From assembly GCA_003427395.1 (NCBI GenBank), contig BFEA01000071.1, forward strand, positions 3,221,392 to 3,245,972: a stretch of DNA of 24,581 bases, given 5' to 3'. The position numbers were made by a program, and so were the translations under genes. Shown piece by piece: positions 1 to 8,706 of this stretch. The notes below the pieces were generated by a model. The model had not been told where the DNA came from and searched no databases. It was given only the letters and a program-made list of their open reading frames with translations. The DNA is from Chara braunii. Lineage: Eukaryota > Streptophyta > Charophyceae > Charales > Characeae. Positions within the stretch are counted from its first letter, which is position 1. Every line of letters begins with the position of its first letter.

Positions 1-719
1 AAACGAAAAAAAAAAAAAAAAAAAAAAAAGGGGACGGCCTGCTAGGCCAGGCCACCTCCCGTTTTTGCCAATTATGAACTGGTAGGCCGTGGAAAGCATA
101 GATTACTCTTTTTCTTGCTGTTTCGAACTGCACATGGCCCAATCTTGCAGTGGACTGTTATTTTTGCGAATTCTGAACTGTGCAGCGGTCACAGGCGCAG
201 TTTTTTCAACAAAAAAAACAAAACATACAAATCTCTCAACGTGATTGCCTCCCTCCCTAGTTGGGGCTGAGGACGAGTGTTCGTCATCAGAACGGTTCTT
301 TTCGGTGGAGGGAGGGATGGGCAGAAAGAGATGAACGTAGGGAGGGGGGGGATGGGAATTTTCTACAAGTCTTCTTCAACATCCGGTAAATCATCATCCA
401 CAATCTTCTCAGGATTTCTCCATAATTTTGGTGCTGGTTGCAGTGGACTGTGTTTGTGGTGATGGTTGGAGATAATGCGCTCTGCGGCGAAGGGGCTAGC
501 CAGTAGGGCGGAAATAGGGTACAGCAGCGGTGGAGATGGTGGCTCTACCGCAGTAAGTCTTGTCGGAGTAGGGTTGAGAAGGTTTTTTTGTTGGATGTCT
601 GCAGCCAGTGCTTGAAAGAGTGGATGATCGGAACTACAGCTATGGCGATGATTGGTGGCTTGTCTGGTATCTGCTGATGTCCTAGGTCCCAGTGGTTTGC
701 GAATGGACGAGGTCAGAAT
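1..719. other. No gene; A-tract and degenerate short repeats
   Basis: Bases 6-29 are a run of 24 A, possibly the poly(A) end of an element lying off the left edge. A 20-base motif of the form TTTTTGCCAATTATGAACTG at 63-82 recurs at 161-180 with three differences. TGCAGTGGACTGT occurs at 146-158 and again at 439-451. The short open frames here share no recognisable domain and overlap one another, so I call none of them. Confidence 0.5.
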
Positions 720-990
720 GACGATGGTCGGTCCTGGGGCTTGGTTGCGCTGCCCTATAACCCGCACGGTACGGGGGCATGAGACCTGGTAGAGAGATCT
801 GGAGAGTTGTCGAGGGTGGAAGGCACTCTAGTGTCTATTGGCGAGCTGATACTTAGTCGACGCTGGCCGGAGCCGGGGCGGGTTGCTTTGCCCTGTAGCC
901 TAACATGTGGGGGTTTTCTGGGGTGGGTCGTGCCACTCTGTAACCTAGCAGTTGGGGGTGGGAGGCCTGGTAGAGATTGGGTATCGGGGT
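720..990 (+). repeat. Degenerate ~135-bp repeat units (left pair)
   Basis: Units begin with GACG(A/C)TGG(T/C)CGG at 720 and 859. Each continues through a G-rich stretch, a variant of CCCTGTAACCT, and then a variant of GAGACCTGGTAGAGAGATCTGG. The same unit order appears at 4739-4945, on the other side of the SINE-like and LINE-A insertions. The two pairs were therefore one region before LINE-A arrived. I do not know the origin of the unit. Confidence 0.55.
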
Positions 991-1067
991 ATAGGGGAGA
1001 GGCGGATAGGGTTGAGCTGCTGACAGTCGCTAAAGGCAGGTGGTTTTCGATCTGAATATTCCCATGA

Positions 1068-1281
1068 TCAAACCTTAGAGAACCTAACTTTTTGTGTAGA
1101 TTGCATAGCTATCATCTTTAGCCGAAGCTAGGTAATGGCCCCGGTATCTCAAAGTTTTCAGCATAATTTTCTCAATATGTTTTTGAATGGGACGCTGGGC
1201 CCGGTTCCCAGCACGTGTTGCTCCCCACGAATAGACTGGAGCATGTCCAATTCAAAAAAAAGAAAAAAAAGAAAAAAAAAA
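1068..1281 (+). mobile_element. SINE-like short element, plus copy
   Basis: This segment of about 210 bp aligns end to end with the reverse complement of 6725-6945 at roughly 75-80% by eye. Shared blocks include TTGTGTAGATT, GGTAATGGCCCC, GTATCTCAA and TTTCTCAATATG. Both copies then run into the two-hairpin module (GGGACGCTGGG at 1189) and end within about 10 bases in an A-rich tail (1253-1281, A runs broken by single G). I could not find convincing pol III A and B boxes, so it may be a SINE borrowing a LINE tail or a LINE 3' fragment. Confidence 0.6.
1189..1243 (+). other. Two-hairpin tail module, copy 1
   Basis: Hairpin 1 pairs GCTGGG (1194-1199) with CCCAGC (1207-1212). Hairpin 2 pairs TGCTCC (1219-1224) with GGAGCA (1238-1243). 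An A-rich tail follows directly. This copy has the G-C form of the sixth base pair of hairpin 1. Confidence 0.65.
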
Positions 1282-1298
1282 GGATTTCGGGCGTGGTT

Positions 1299-1309
1299 AT
1301 TGTCTTAGT
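1299..1309 (+). repeat. LINE-A target-site duplication, left copy
   Basis: ATTGTCTTAGT lies immediately before the first LINE-A base. It is repeated exactly at 4673-4683, just after the poly(A) tail. A duplication of 10-11 bp is normal for target-primed reverse transcription. The first A of the right copy could belong to the poly(A). Confidence 0.85.
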
Positions 1310-4144
1310 AGAAACTACAGACCTATTACACTGCTCACCGTGGTATATAAAATGCTTTCCAAAACATTGGCCAACCGCATCGCGACAGTATTGGAGGAGG
1401 TCATTCACCCAGCCCAAACAGGGTTCATGTCCGACAGGAATATTCAAGAAAACATCCTGCTGGTTAACGACGTGGTCCAATTGGCGCGCTGAAAACAGCT
1501 AAACGCGGCCATTATCTTTATAGATTTCAAAAAAGCCTACGACCACGTGGACTGGGAATTTCTAGACATGCGTTTGGAAAGAATGAACTTCGGACCCACC
1601 TTCCGGCGCTGGGTTAAGATCCTCCATAATAATGTCACAACCTGTGTTCAGGTCAATGGGTCAGTGGCGCCTCCATTTGAACTCCAACGGTCAGTGAGAC
1701 AAGGGGATCCCATTGCCCCCTCTCTCTTCTTGGTAATTATGGAAGCTCTGTCAGCCAATCTGCGACAGAACAAAGACCTCACACGTATCAAGATACCGAA
1801 TGTCCCGGAAGAGGCAATACCCATCTGCTCCCTGTTTGCTGATGACCTTACCATAATGGTAGAGGCGACTGAGGCCAACATGGAAGAAATCCAGCACCTC
1901 ATGAACAAATTATGTCGCTTGTCGGATATGACGGTAAATTGGGGACAAAAGACTACAGGATGGTGGATGCATCACCAAGGGGGCAGACCTCCAGAGAACC
2001 CGAGAATCACATGGCTCCCCCTTGACGACCCCCTAAGAATTTTAGGGGCACTGATCACTGCTAGAGGAAGGCCAGCATCGAATGACGAGTGGCTGACCGG
2101 ACCAGCACAAATCAAATTGAAAAAATGGAACAATAAACGCACATCCATCTTTAGGCGGGCACTTTTCATTAACAATGTGATCCTGGCCACACTCTGGTAT
2201 AAGGCCATCATATGACCCATGAGTAACGGGGGGCTCAAAGTACTGAAACAACAACTGGCGGCCTTCCTGTGGAGAGGCGATAGTAACATTTCCCACGCCA
2301 TAAGCTGCGTTGCGTAGGACTCGGTGATCCAACCCAAGAACAAAGGTGGCCTAGGAATCGTGGATTTGACCACACAATTCCAGGCTCTCTCGATTCGCTG
2401 GCTTCAGCTTATCATCTTCTCACCGTCCGCCCCATGGGTCGCCCTTGCCATGGCACAAATCTCTGACCTCGCCCCAGAATCTCCACCTGAGATTGATCCC
2501 CGAGTATGGCTGGGGGACAGATACTGGAGGTTACCTAGGAGGTACAGAAACGGGATCCTACCGACAGATACTGGGTGCGTCTCATACGTACATGGAGGAG
2601 CCCCCCCCCCCCCCAACCGGCCGGTTCCAGAAAGGTGGGAAGAAATATTTAGGCAGCCCCTATTCGACAACCGCCTAATAACAAATTTCGAAGGGTGTGT
2701 GCGGTGCGCGTCGGATTCACCATGGAAGGGTTGGGTGAAACACGGTGTACGAAGGGTTGGGGACCTTTGGGATGCAGAGGCAAGAAATTGGAAGAGCGTG
2801 GAGAGGTTACGAACAACACTACGTTATTGTCACCTCACCGAAAGAGCACTGATTGAGTTGATTGACAACTTACCCCTCCACTGGTACGCCACTCTTAGAA
2901 AAGGCCCCTGCATTAAGGAAGATGACTGGGTAGGGTTGCCTAACCACGAGCGGGAGGTGGGGCACGTGCACCTCGCAGACCAGGCACATGTGCTAGTTGA
3001 AGTCTTCTCCATTCTAAAGGACGATAGACTGCGGTGTAACCATCAGCCCTTCATATGGAAGGAGCAGAGGGATGTCTATCGCATTAGGGTCATTGATGAG
3101 GGAGGCCACCAGCGGGCGTACAACCTAATGACTCCAATCGAGGACCTCCCCCTGGACCCTGACGAGTGGCAATGGACCCTGAGCATCCCAACCAGGAAGG
3201 GAGAGGCAAAAGCACTGACACTATGCAACTTAAAATCTAAGTCTGCTTATCGAATGCTCAGGCCCAAATATAGATTACGAGGCCGTGTAGAAGACAGATG
3301 GTATCGCCACCTCAATATAGACCGCAAACTACTGAAACCCATCCAGTGGTTTGCACACTACAGCAAAAGACCCGCCAAAATCTCCGCACTCCAGTGGCAA
3401 ATAGAGCACAGGTGTCTACCCACCAATGATTGGCTGATAGACCATACCCGCCTGGAACAACAAGGGAAGGCACTACCATGGTGCCATAAATGTCTCCTGA
3501 GCTACCCCGGGAGGAGGAGGGCTGAGACCATCGAACATGTATTCCTCCAATGTCCAACATCAGTGCTATTATGGAGAAGTTGGGACAGGATCTGGCGTCA
3601 CATAGTCCCTGGTGCGGTCTGGCCATGGGACTGGAGGGCCCTTCTCTTGGGGTATTACCCTCCAATCCAGGGGAAGACATTTGAGGAAAACATGTTCAGC
3701 CTAGGCAGACGGAGTGTCCTATGGACTATATGGTGGATGAGGTGCTGTCGGGAGATAGAGGGGGCGAGGGTGGAAAACGACGAGGCCATGGAGCAAATCC
3801 GAACATTGGTCCAGCATGAGATAGCGGCCCAATGGAAGACAGCCAAAGACAAGCTCGACCTGATGTATTCCTGGGGGGATATGAACAGGATCATCTCTAC
3901 ATTCTGCAAGAACTGGCTGGGTGGAGAAAGGGAGGGATGGGTGGCCGAGGTGAAGTGGACCGGCCACCATCCTGAACGGGAATCGCAGGGAGAACCCCGG
4001 ACAGAGATAGTAAGAGACTACCAGCTGATCTTTCACGACTGGACCACGATTGATCCTGGCACCCCGCTACGACCTGCTCAGGACTTCGCAGACCCTTTCC
4101 CACCCCACCTGCTATCCTTAGCAGAAATACTGCCAGTTGCATGA
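1310..4144 (+). pseudogene. LINE-A ORF2 fragment: reverse transcriptase and zf-RVT domain
   Basis: The RT would copy LINE RNA at the nicked target. The reading frame is open across 945 codons without any frameshift, interrupted by three stops: TGA 1490-1492, TGA 2213-2215 and TAG 2315-2317. RT motifs in order are NYRPITLL at the truncation point, FIDFKKAYDHVDW (motif A aspartate, about 1520-1560), RQGDPIAPSLF (motif B, about 1700-1730) and FADDL (motif C catalytic pair, about 1836-1850). A zinc-binding RT-associated domain follows at about 3230-3580, with HRCLPTNDWL and then CHKC...ETIEHVFLQC supplying the C-C-H-C ligands. No RNase H domain is seen. LINE-B has tryptophan (AIW, VAW) where the second and third stops fall, so both are TGG changed by a single G-to-A transition. 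All RT catalytic residues survive, but the stops and truncation make it dead. Confidence 0.9.
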
Positions 4145-4630
4145 GACCCGGTTTCCCCCACCAACCCGGTTCCCAGCACGCGTCACTTCAAAGGATGATT
4201 GCTCAAAAGTAGAATTTATGGGACGCTGGACCCGGTTTCCAGCAGGTCAGTATATTAAGTCAATAATAGTCAAATGTCAGTCATTTCCAGCTGATTTCTG
4301 TGCAGCTCATTCCGGCCTTTCTGCTGCTGCAGCCTTTTTTCAATTGCAGAGTGCAAAGACACAAAGACACTATAGGCGCCATGAGGATAGTAGGTGGATG
4401 GCGGCGGTTAGGGGAGGGAGGGAGACGCCACTGGTGGCCCCCAGTGTCTCTCCCCCCCATACCCGACCCTGCAGCAGGATAGGCATGTAATGAGGTGATA
4501 AGATATGGGACACTGGACCCGGTTTCCAGCAGGTGTTGCTCCCCACCAATAGATGGAGCGGCCCGCNAGGCAAAGCCTCAATCCCNGTGGTTCTCTTACC
4601 ACCACCAGGANAGAGGTCTTGCACAAGGGC

Positions 4631-4634
<4 letters not shown>
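4145..4634 (+). other. LINE-A 3' UTR with two hairpin modules
   Basis: ACCCGGTT(T/C)CC recurs at about 4145, 4166, 4228 and 4517. The module at 4220-4243 keeps only hairpin 1 (GCTGGA 4225-4230 with TCCAGC 4238-4243). The module at 4507-4559 is complete: ACTGGA/TCCAGC with one weakened pair, and GCTCC 4538-4542 with GGAGC 4555-4559. A third small hairpin, GTGGT-tctctt-ACCAC, lies near 4587-4602. Three ambiguous bases (4567, 4586, 4611) show assembly uncertainty here. Confidence 0.6.

Positions 4635-4673
<39 letters not shown>
4635..4673 (+). other. LINE-A poly(A) tail
   Basis: About 39 A form the 3' tail of LINE-A. The target-site duplication follows immediately. Confidence 0.9.
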
Positions 4674-4676
<3 letters not shown>

Positions 4677-4683
4677 TCTTAGT
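4673..4683 (+). repeat. LINE-A target-site duplication, right copy
   Basis: ATTGTCTTAGT, identical to 1299-1309. The sequence then resumes the pre-insertion locus. Confidence 0.85.
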
Positions 4684-4738
4684 TGAATTCAGATATAACT
4701 GTGTATGTTTTGTGCTCTAGGTCAGTCGATGCCAGAGA

Positions 4739-4945
4739 GACGCTGGCCAGTGCCGGGGCATTGTCCTGTAACCTGTTACATAGGGGCTTGAGGCCTCGTA
4801 GAGAGATCTGGGGATTTCCAAGGGAGGAAGGAAATCCAGTGACTGACCAGGGGCTACTGTCAGGTCGACGATGGTCGGAGCTGGGGTGGGTCCCTCTGCT
4901 CTGTAACCTAGCTTGATTGGGGGCGTGAGACCGGTATAGGCCTGG
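4739..4945 (+). repeat. Degenerate ~135-bp repeat units (right pair)
   Basis: Units start at 4739 (GACGCTGGCC) and 4867 (GACGATGGTCGG), 128 bases apart. Both contain CTGTAACCT, and the block GTAGAGAGATCTGG follows the first. They match the units at 720 and 859. No coding signal is recognised. Confidence 0.55.
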
Positions 4946-5133
4946 ATGTGTAGACAGTATAGCTACGATTGGATTTGGCTGGGTAGAAAGGGATACCTTG
5001 AATGAGGGATTGGATAGAAGTAGAGTTCTGAGATGGCCATCTTTTCCAAATCTTAGATACATTCCTAATTATCACAATCTTCCAAATCATCCTCCAATCA
5101 TCCCCCAATCATCCTCAAATCATCATCAAATCA

Positions 5134-5226
5134 TCATCAATTTCATTATTGTATTCTCATTATATCATCAATTTCATCATTGTATTCTCGTTATATCATC
5201 AATTTCATTATTGTATTCTCATTATA
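5134..5226 (+). repeat. 31-bp tandem repeat, three units
   Basis: TCATCAATTTCAT starts at 5134, 5165 and 5196, giving an exact 31-base period with one or two substitutions per unit. Simpler CATCA repeats precede it at about 5085-5133. It abuts the hairpin module at 5228. Confidence 0.85.
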
Positions 5227-5227
5227 A

Positions 5228-5304
5228 GGGACGGTGGGCCCAGCTCCCAGCACATGATGCTCCCCACAAATAGATTGGAGCGTATTTAAAAGAGAGAGAA
5301 AAAA
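5228..5304 (+). mobile_element. Short hairpin-tail element with A-rich end
   Basis: Hairpin 1 is GGTGGG (5233-5238) with CCCAGC (5246-5251), with one mismatch. Hairpin 2 is GCTCC (5259-5263) with GGAGC (5277-5281). An A-rich stretch follows at 5285-5304. Like the copy at 1189, it lacks the third hairpin. Nothing upstream matches the SINE-like body, so only the tail is supported. Confidence 0.5.
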
Positions 5305-5393
5305 GTGATTGCCTTCAGAAGTTCAGATTCATCCATGCCGGGCCATAAGTGCGGCAAGATACATTCTGGAAAAAGCTAGCATGAGACTGCCCT
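5305..5393 (+). repeat. Dispersed ~80-bp repeat, copy 1
   Basis: It starts GTGATTGCCTTCAGA and contains AGATACATT and a final CATGA...TGCCCT block. The same blocks appear in order at 6049-6120, and the first 14 bases again at 6149-6162. No function is evident. Confidence 0.5.
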
Positions 5394-5552
5394 CGAACGG
5401 GGTACGATGGACAAGGAGGTAGGGGGCTGGTCAAAGGTAGGGCTAGGTAGGCGAAGAAAGCCCCAGGCAGGTTGGGAGATGTTGGAGACCTCGGGGTCAG
5501 GTTTCATCCGGCTGCATGTTATGTACTTGCAGGAATCTCTTTGCTGTTGAAA

Positions 5553-5653
5553 GGGACGCTGGATCCTTTTTCCAGCAGGTGATGCTCCCCACCAATAGAT
5601 GGAGCCTCCCCGACAGTACTAGAGGTGTCTGCTCCTATCAGCACCCCTAGTAC
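5553..5653 (+). mobile_element. LINE 3'-tail fragment with three hairpins
   Basis: Hairpin 1 is GCTGGA (5558-5563) with TCCAGC (5571-5576). Hairpin 2 is GCTCC (5584-5588) with GGAGC (5601-5605). Hairpin 3 is GTACTAGAGGTG (5616-5627) with CACCCCTAGTAC (5642-5653), 11 of 12 paired, around the loop TCTGCTCCTATCAG. LINE-B has the same loop on a different but self-complementary stem. No poly(A) follows, so this is a decayed tail. Confidence 0.6.
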
Positions 5654-5757
5654 ATTCCTTTGCTGACAGGCACTTGATTGCACCTCGTCCCTCACAGGGA
5701 GTCACCACACAGACGAGATTCTTCTTCCTAAAAAGAATATACGTTCATGTCACATCA

Positions 5758-6002
5758 GAGTTTCATAGGGGGCAAAAAAAACATGTGTCGGCAAAGAAAC
5801 CAGGCGTGAGTAGAAAAGGGCAATGAAAGTACCGCGGCTGTGGTGTCAGGCTGAGTGTGATATTTTACAGGGGTCGGCCCTGGTGTCAGATGGGGAGACA
5901 AAGAAAAAAGAGCCGAACGGGTGCTTTTCGACCGAAATTGCTGTTTCAAAGTCGGCGCATGATTTCTTTGCCGGCTCATGTTTTTTTTGCCTTTACGAAC
6001 TC
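5758..6002. repeat. Inverted repeat pair, possible small nonautonomous element
   Basis: The left arm 5758-5801 and right arm 5961-6002 are reverse complements at about 80% by eye. Each contains TTTCTTTGCCG and CATGTTTTTTTTGCC in that orientation on one strand. They enclose about 160 bp without coding signal. No clear target-site duplication was found. Confidence 0.45.
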
Positions 6003-6724
6003 AAAACCTGCCACATCCACCATTGTTTCAAAGGAAAACCTTCAGAACGTCATTGCCTTCAGATTCACCCATAACCGCGACCAGATACATTTTCGGAAGT
6101 GATGGCATGAAAATGCCCTGAAAGGTTCCTTTTCTTTTCTTTTTTCACGTCATTGCCTTCAGCGTCCGTGCATGTGGAAACAAATGCACGACATAAACCA
6201 GGTGGACATGTTGCAGTCCATTTGCCCCTTTTCCTTGGGCCCACTGGCTTCCTCTCTCATTGCACTACTGAGTCCAATGCCAAACCCCGCTCTCCTTCCG
6301 TGTTAGCCGGCATGGAATTGTTTTTCAAGCAGGAAAAGGTACTGGTGGTTTGTACGACCAATACTTCCAAGGCACTTCTCTCTGGGACTGGAAGAGCAGC
6401 GCAAGCTCACCAGACCGCAATTTTCAGGGCGCGGCTGGAGCTAAATGCCTGCTGGTGCCAGCCAAAGAAGAAGACGCGCCAGTTCATTATTTTTGGCACG
6501 CAGGGAATTTCTAGGCTTGGCAAAGGGTCATAAGTGACTCATAAGTACTGGTGGTTTAAAGCACCAGTCTGGGGACCCTTCCTGAAAGTATTTGGGCCTG
6601 ACATATTGGACCTGCCTAGTGCAGATCAGTGTGTATCTCCATGTATAGGGCCGCAAGTTGAGGGCAGAATCTCGTGGAGATGGCAATCTGACATCCTTAC
6701 CCGTACCCATTTCCCCCCCACCCC
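6003..6724. other. No supported gene; repeat fragments
   Basis: Repeat copies lie at 6049-6120 and 6149-6162 (see 5305). A perfect 7-bp inverted repeat, ACTGGTG and CACCAGT, lies at 6547-6568. The open frame at 6153-6533 starts inside a dispersed repeat and shows no domain, so I do not call it. Confidence 0.4.
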
Positions 6725-6945
6725 TTTTTTTTTTTTAAATGGGAGCATGCTCCAATCTATTCGTGTGGAGCAGCACGTGCTGGGAACTGGGCCCAGCGTC
6801 CCATTCCAGATCATATTGAGAAATTGAGAAATTTATGGAGAAATCCTTGAGATACTGGGGCCATTACCCGGCTTCAGCTAAGAAAGACAACTGTTGTAAT
6901 CTACACAAGAACACTAAAATGCTCAGTATTAGGAGATTTGATAAT
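6725..6945 (-). mobile_element. SINE-like short element, minus copy
   Basis: This is the reverse-strand relative of 1068-1281. Read on the minus strand it has the body blocks (TTGTGTAGATT, GGTAATGGCCCC, GTATCTCAA), then hairpin 1 (plus-strand arms 6779-6784 and 6792-6797) and hairpin 2 (6749-6753 and 6767-6771). A short spacer and a 12-base A tail (plus-strand T 6725-6736) follow. GGAGCATGCTCC at 6742-6753 is a perfect palindrome overlapping hairpin 2. Confidence 0.6.
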
Positions 6946-7030
6946 CTTTGTCTGCTTTTGGGAATTGTCCCTCATTCTGTCAGGCCGGTGTGCTTGGCTC
7001 ATTTCGCTTGGGTCACTCTAAATGATGTAA

Positions 7031-7107
7031 GGGACGCTGGGCCCGTTTCCCAGCTATATGAATATACAAAGCTAAGCCAGGATCCTCGTCCTTTGAAAAA
7101 AAAAAAA
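7031..7107 (+). mobile_element. Truncated hairpin-tail fragment with poly(A)
   Basis: GGGACGCTGGG starts at 7031 and pairs with CCCAGC at 7049-7054. Hairpin 2 is missing. The fragment ends in 12 A at 7096-7107. It lies about 85 bases from the body end of the minus-strand SINE-like copy. Confidence 0.5.
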
Positions 7108-7795
7108 TGGTAAAGTAATGAACAAACTCAAACCATTTGCCATCATTTCAATATATGTAATATTATATATGCAGTGTGGGTTTATAGATTAAAGAGAATC
7201 TGAAAAATCAATAAAAGGAAAAGTGAAGGACAGTTAGGCTCTCCTTGGAAATCCAATTTTTTGAAAATTGGCATCCTTACACTGCGTCCTAATTCACCAA
7301 ATTCCTTGAATGAATGTGAAAATGCTCCTGAGAGATTTCCTTGGGTTCCTCAGAATCCCCTGCCAAAACGTCCTTGGATGCAAGGGGGCCTTGCGAGGTC
7401 CCTTGGGTTAAAGGAGCCACGATTGACGAAGTGTTCTGGAGTGAGCGCCGACAGGAGAATTTGGAGTCGATGTTGGTGCGCAGGTCGTCCGTGGTCCATT
7501 GGGCGGACATCGCCGGCCTCCAGTACCCGATGGCCCTCCAACGGCCTTCCACCATTACCGTTGGCGCGGAAATGCGTAGAGGTGGTTCTTCAGCTGCAAG
7601 GCGCTTCACGAAGCAGGGTTTTTCGTGCACGCGTCGCCGACCGTGATGTCCAACGGTCAAAAAATTTTATTTTTCTACAGGCAATGTTGAAGCATTGTCG
7701 GCCGATTGCAGTCATTTGCCAAGCATGTTTTGTCGGCTATTGTCGGGCGCATTGATGCAAGCTTTGTTTGGTACACGCCTTGCATGCTGCGATTC

Positions 7796-7894
7796 ATGGC
7801 GGACGTCCTCTGGCAGTTCCCGCTCCTGCTGCTGGCCACTCTTCTCTTGCTCCTTGTCGTGTTGTTCCACGTGTACGTTGTTGTGCGGGGTCCT
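7796..7894 (+). other. Hydrophobic leader segment (deleted-copy version)
   Basis: Codons from the ATG at 7796 read MADV, then about 25 mostly leucine and valine residues, then the basic run RGPGSRWKLRMVRK. The segment aligns without gaps with the small open frame at 9270-9371. The frame continues to 8203 but runs antisense to the transposase remnant there, so only the leader is supported. It looks like one membrane-spanning helix. The pyrimidine-rich DNA alone could produce such a peptide. Confidence 0.4.
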
Positions 7895-8019
7895 GGCAGC
7901 AGATGGAAACTACGAATGGTGAGGAAAACGATGAGGGACAGCCGGGAAACCTCCAACAGACAGCCGGCGTGCGCCATTGACTACTCCACTCCTCAGCTTC
8001 TCCTTGTGGTACCCCCCAC

Positions 8020-8211
8020 CGCGTCGTCAACCTGCCAGAGATCCTCCCATGTCCCTCCCGTCCTTCTCCTCATCCACCAGCTCAACGTCGCCCGCGGGAT
8101 CACACCCGATGCCATGGTGCAGCAGAATTGCACAATGGATTCTGATAACGACACACAATCGGGTGCATCCATCGCTTGTTGCATCAGCTGCCTCTGCCTG
8201 TGAACAAACAA
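8020..8211 (-). pseudogene. HARBI1-like transposase, N-terminal remnant
   Basis: The remnant covers about 64 codons. The motifs PRATLSWWMRRRTGGTWEDL and DDA match PRATPMWWMKRQTNGTWEDL and NDA of the transposase at 21703-23137, with the same spacing. Homology stops at about 8020, at the internal deletion junction. No catalytic residues are included, so it cannot be functional. It shows that the element at 7310 belongs to the same family. Confidence 0.75.
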
Positions 8212-8448
8212 TCTCCTCTCAGGCGAGCTGTCGTTCTCTCAATGCAATAACGCATTGAGACAGCTGACACAGCTGCGACCACCATGTTTCTCTCCAATAT
8301 CGCCCTCGCACCACCCGGGAGCTCTCCCTCCATCGTCATGACTTGCAATGCACAAGCGCCCACCGCTCATTCGTCCGTCGGCGCCCTCGCTGCACCTTCT
8401 GCACCCCAATGGGGACCGCGCTAGCACTCTCCACGTTTCACAGCGACC

Positions 8449-8682
8449 CCATTTGCCATTATTTCAAATTTTCAATATATCGATGGTGGAGTTCTCAACC
8501 ATTTGAAATGTTCACAGTGACTCCATTTGCCATTATTTCAAATTTTAAATGTATCAACGGTGGAAAATTTGAAATAATGGCAAATTTGGTCCCTTGGCCT
8601 TCAATTACATAAATGGATGGAGTTCTCAACCAAGGGACCCCATTTGCCATTATTTCAAATTTTCGATTTTTCAATATATCAT
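8449..8682. repeat. Nested AT-rich inverted repeats at the Harbinger insertion site
   Basis: The motif CCATTTGCCATTATTTCAAA occurs at about 8449, 8523 and 8641 on the plus strand and inverted at 8564-8587. A degenerate copy is at 7133. Arms 8564-8597 and 8630-8663 are reverse complements over 34 bases with two mismatches around a 32-base loop. They include GGTCCCTTGG and its complement. TGGAGTTCTCAACCA occurs at 8487 and 8618. It resembles a foldback or MITE-like element nested in its own family. No coding signal is present. Confidence 0.7.
8680..8682 (+). repeat. Harbinger target-site duplication, left (CAT)
   Basis: CAT directly precedes the left terminal repeat and is repeated at 23664-23666 directly after the right one. 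A 3-bp duplication is the hallmark of PIF/Harbinger elements. Confidence 0.8.
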
Positions 8683-8706
8683 GGGGCTCGTTCGACACTC
8701 CTCGGG
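8683..8706 (+). repeat. Left terminal inverted repeat
   Basis: 24 bases matching the right end without a mismatch. It begins GGGG, as is common for PIF/Harbinger ends, and finishes with CCTCGGG, the core of the subterminal sites. Confidence 0.92.

Larger units (their letters stand above)
1310..4672 (+). mobile_element. LINE-A, 5'-truncated L1-type retrotransposon
   Basis: This insertion of about 3.36 kb is defined by an exact 11-bp target-site duplication (1299-1309 and 4673-4683) and a 3' poly(A) tail from 4635. It starts abruptly inside the reverse transcriptase coding region at codons for RNYRPITLL, so everything upstream (ORF1, endonuclease, RT start) is missing. That is the usual result of incomplete reverse transcription. 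It contains the rest of ORF2 (to 4144) and a 3' UTR of about 490 bp carrying two copies of the tail hairpin module. It landed next to the A-rich tail of a SINE-like element. Protein comparison with LINE-B at 10433-15730 shows the two are relatives in the same LINE group. Confidence 0.9.
7310..8215 (+). mobile_element. Internally deleted relative of the Harbinger element
   Basis: From about 7313 the sequence follows the left subterminal part of the large element (8760 onward): TTTCCTTGGG, GAGGTCCCTTGG, then CATGGCGGACGTCC and a run of leucine-rich codons. It then jumps to the antisense N-terminal part of a HARBI1-like transposase (8020-8211 minus). The trihelix gene, the third gene and most of the transposase are absent. 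I could not define its terminal repeats. A decayed left end near 7235 is possible. Confidence 0.65.

Noticed and set aside
807-1055. 82-codon open frame on the plus strand
   Set aside because: It lies within the degenerate ~135-bp repeats and has no domain or conserved homologue in the window.
1089-1150. Pol III promoter or tRNA gene in the SINE-like body
   Set aside because: TAGCCGAAGCTAGG only loosely resembles an A box and no B box follows. No cloverleaf can be drawn.
6153-6533. 126-codon open frame on the plus strand
   Set aside because: It starts inside a dispersed repeat, has no recognisable motif and no neighbouring gene signals. It is probably chance.
8449-8682. Possible CRISPR-like array
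   Set aside because: Spacing and orientation of the repeats are irregular, the repeats are inverted, and the sequence is eukaryotic.
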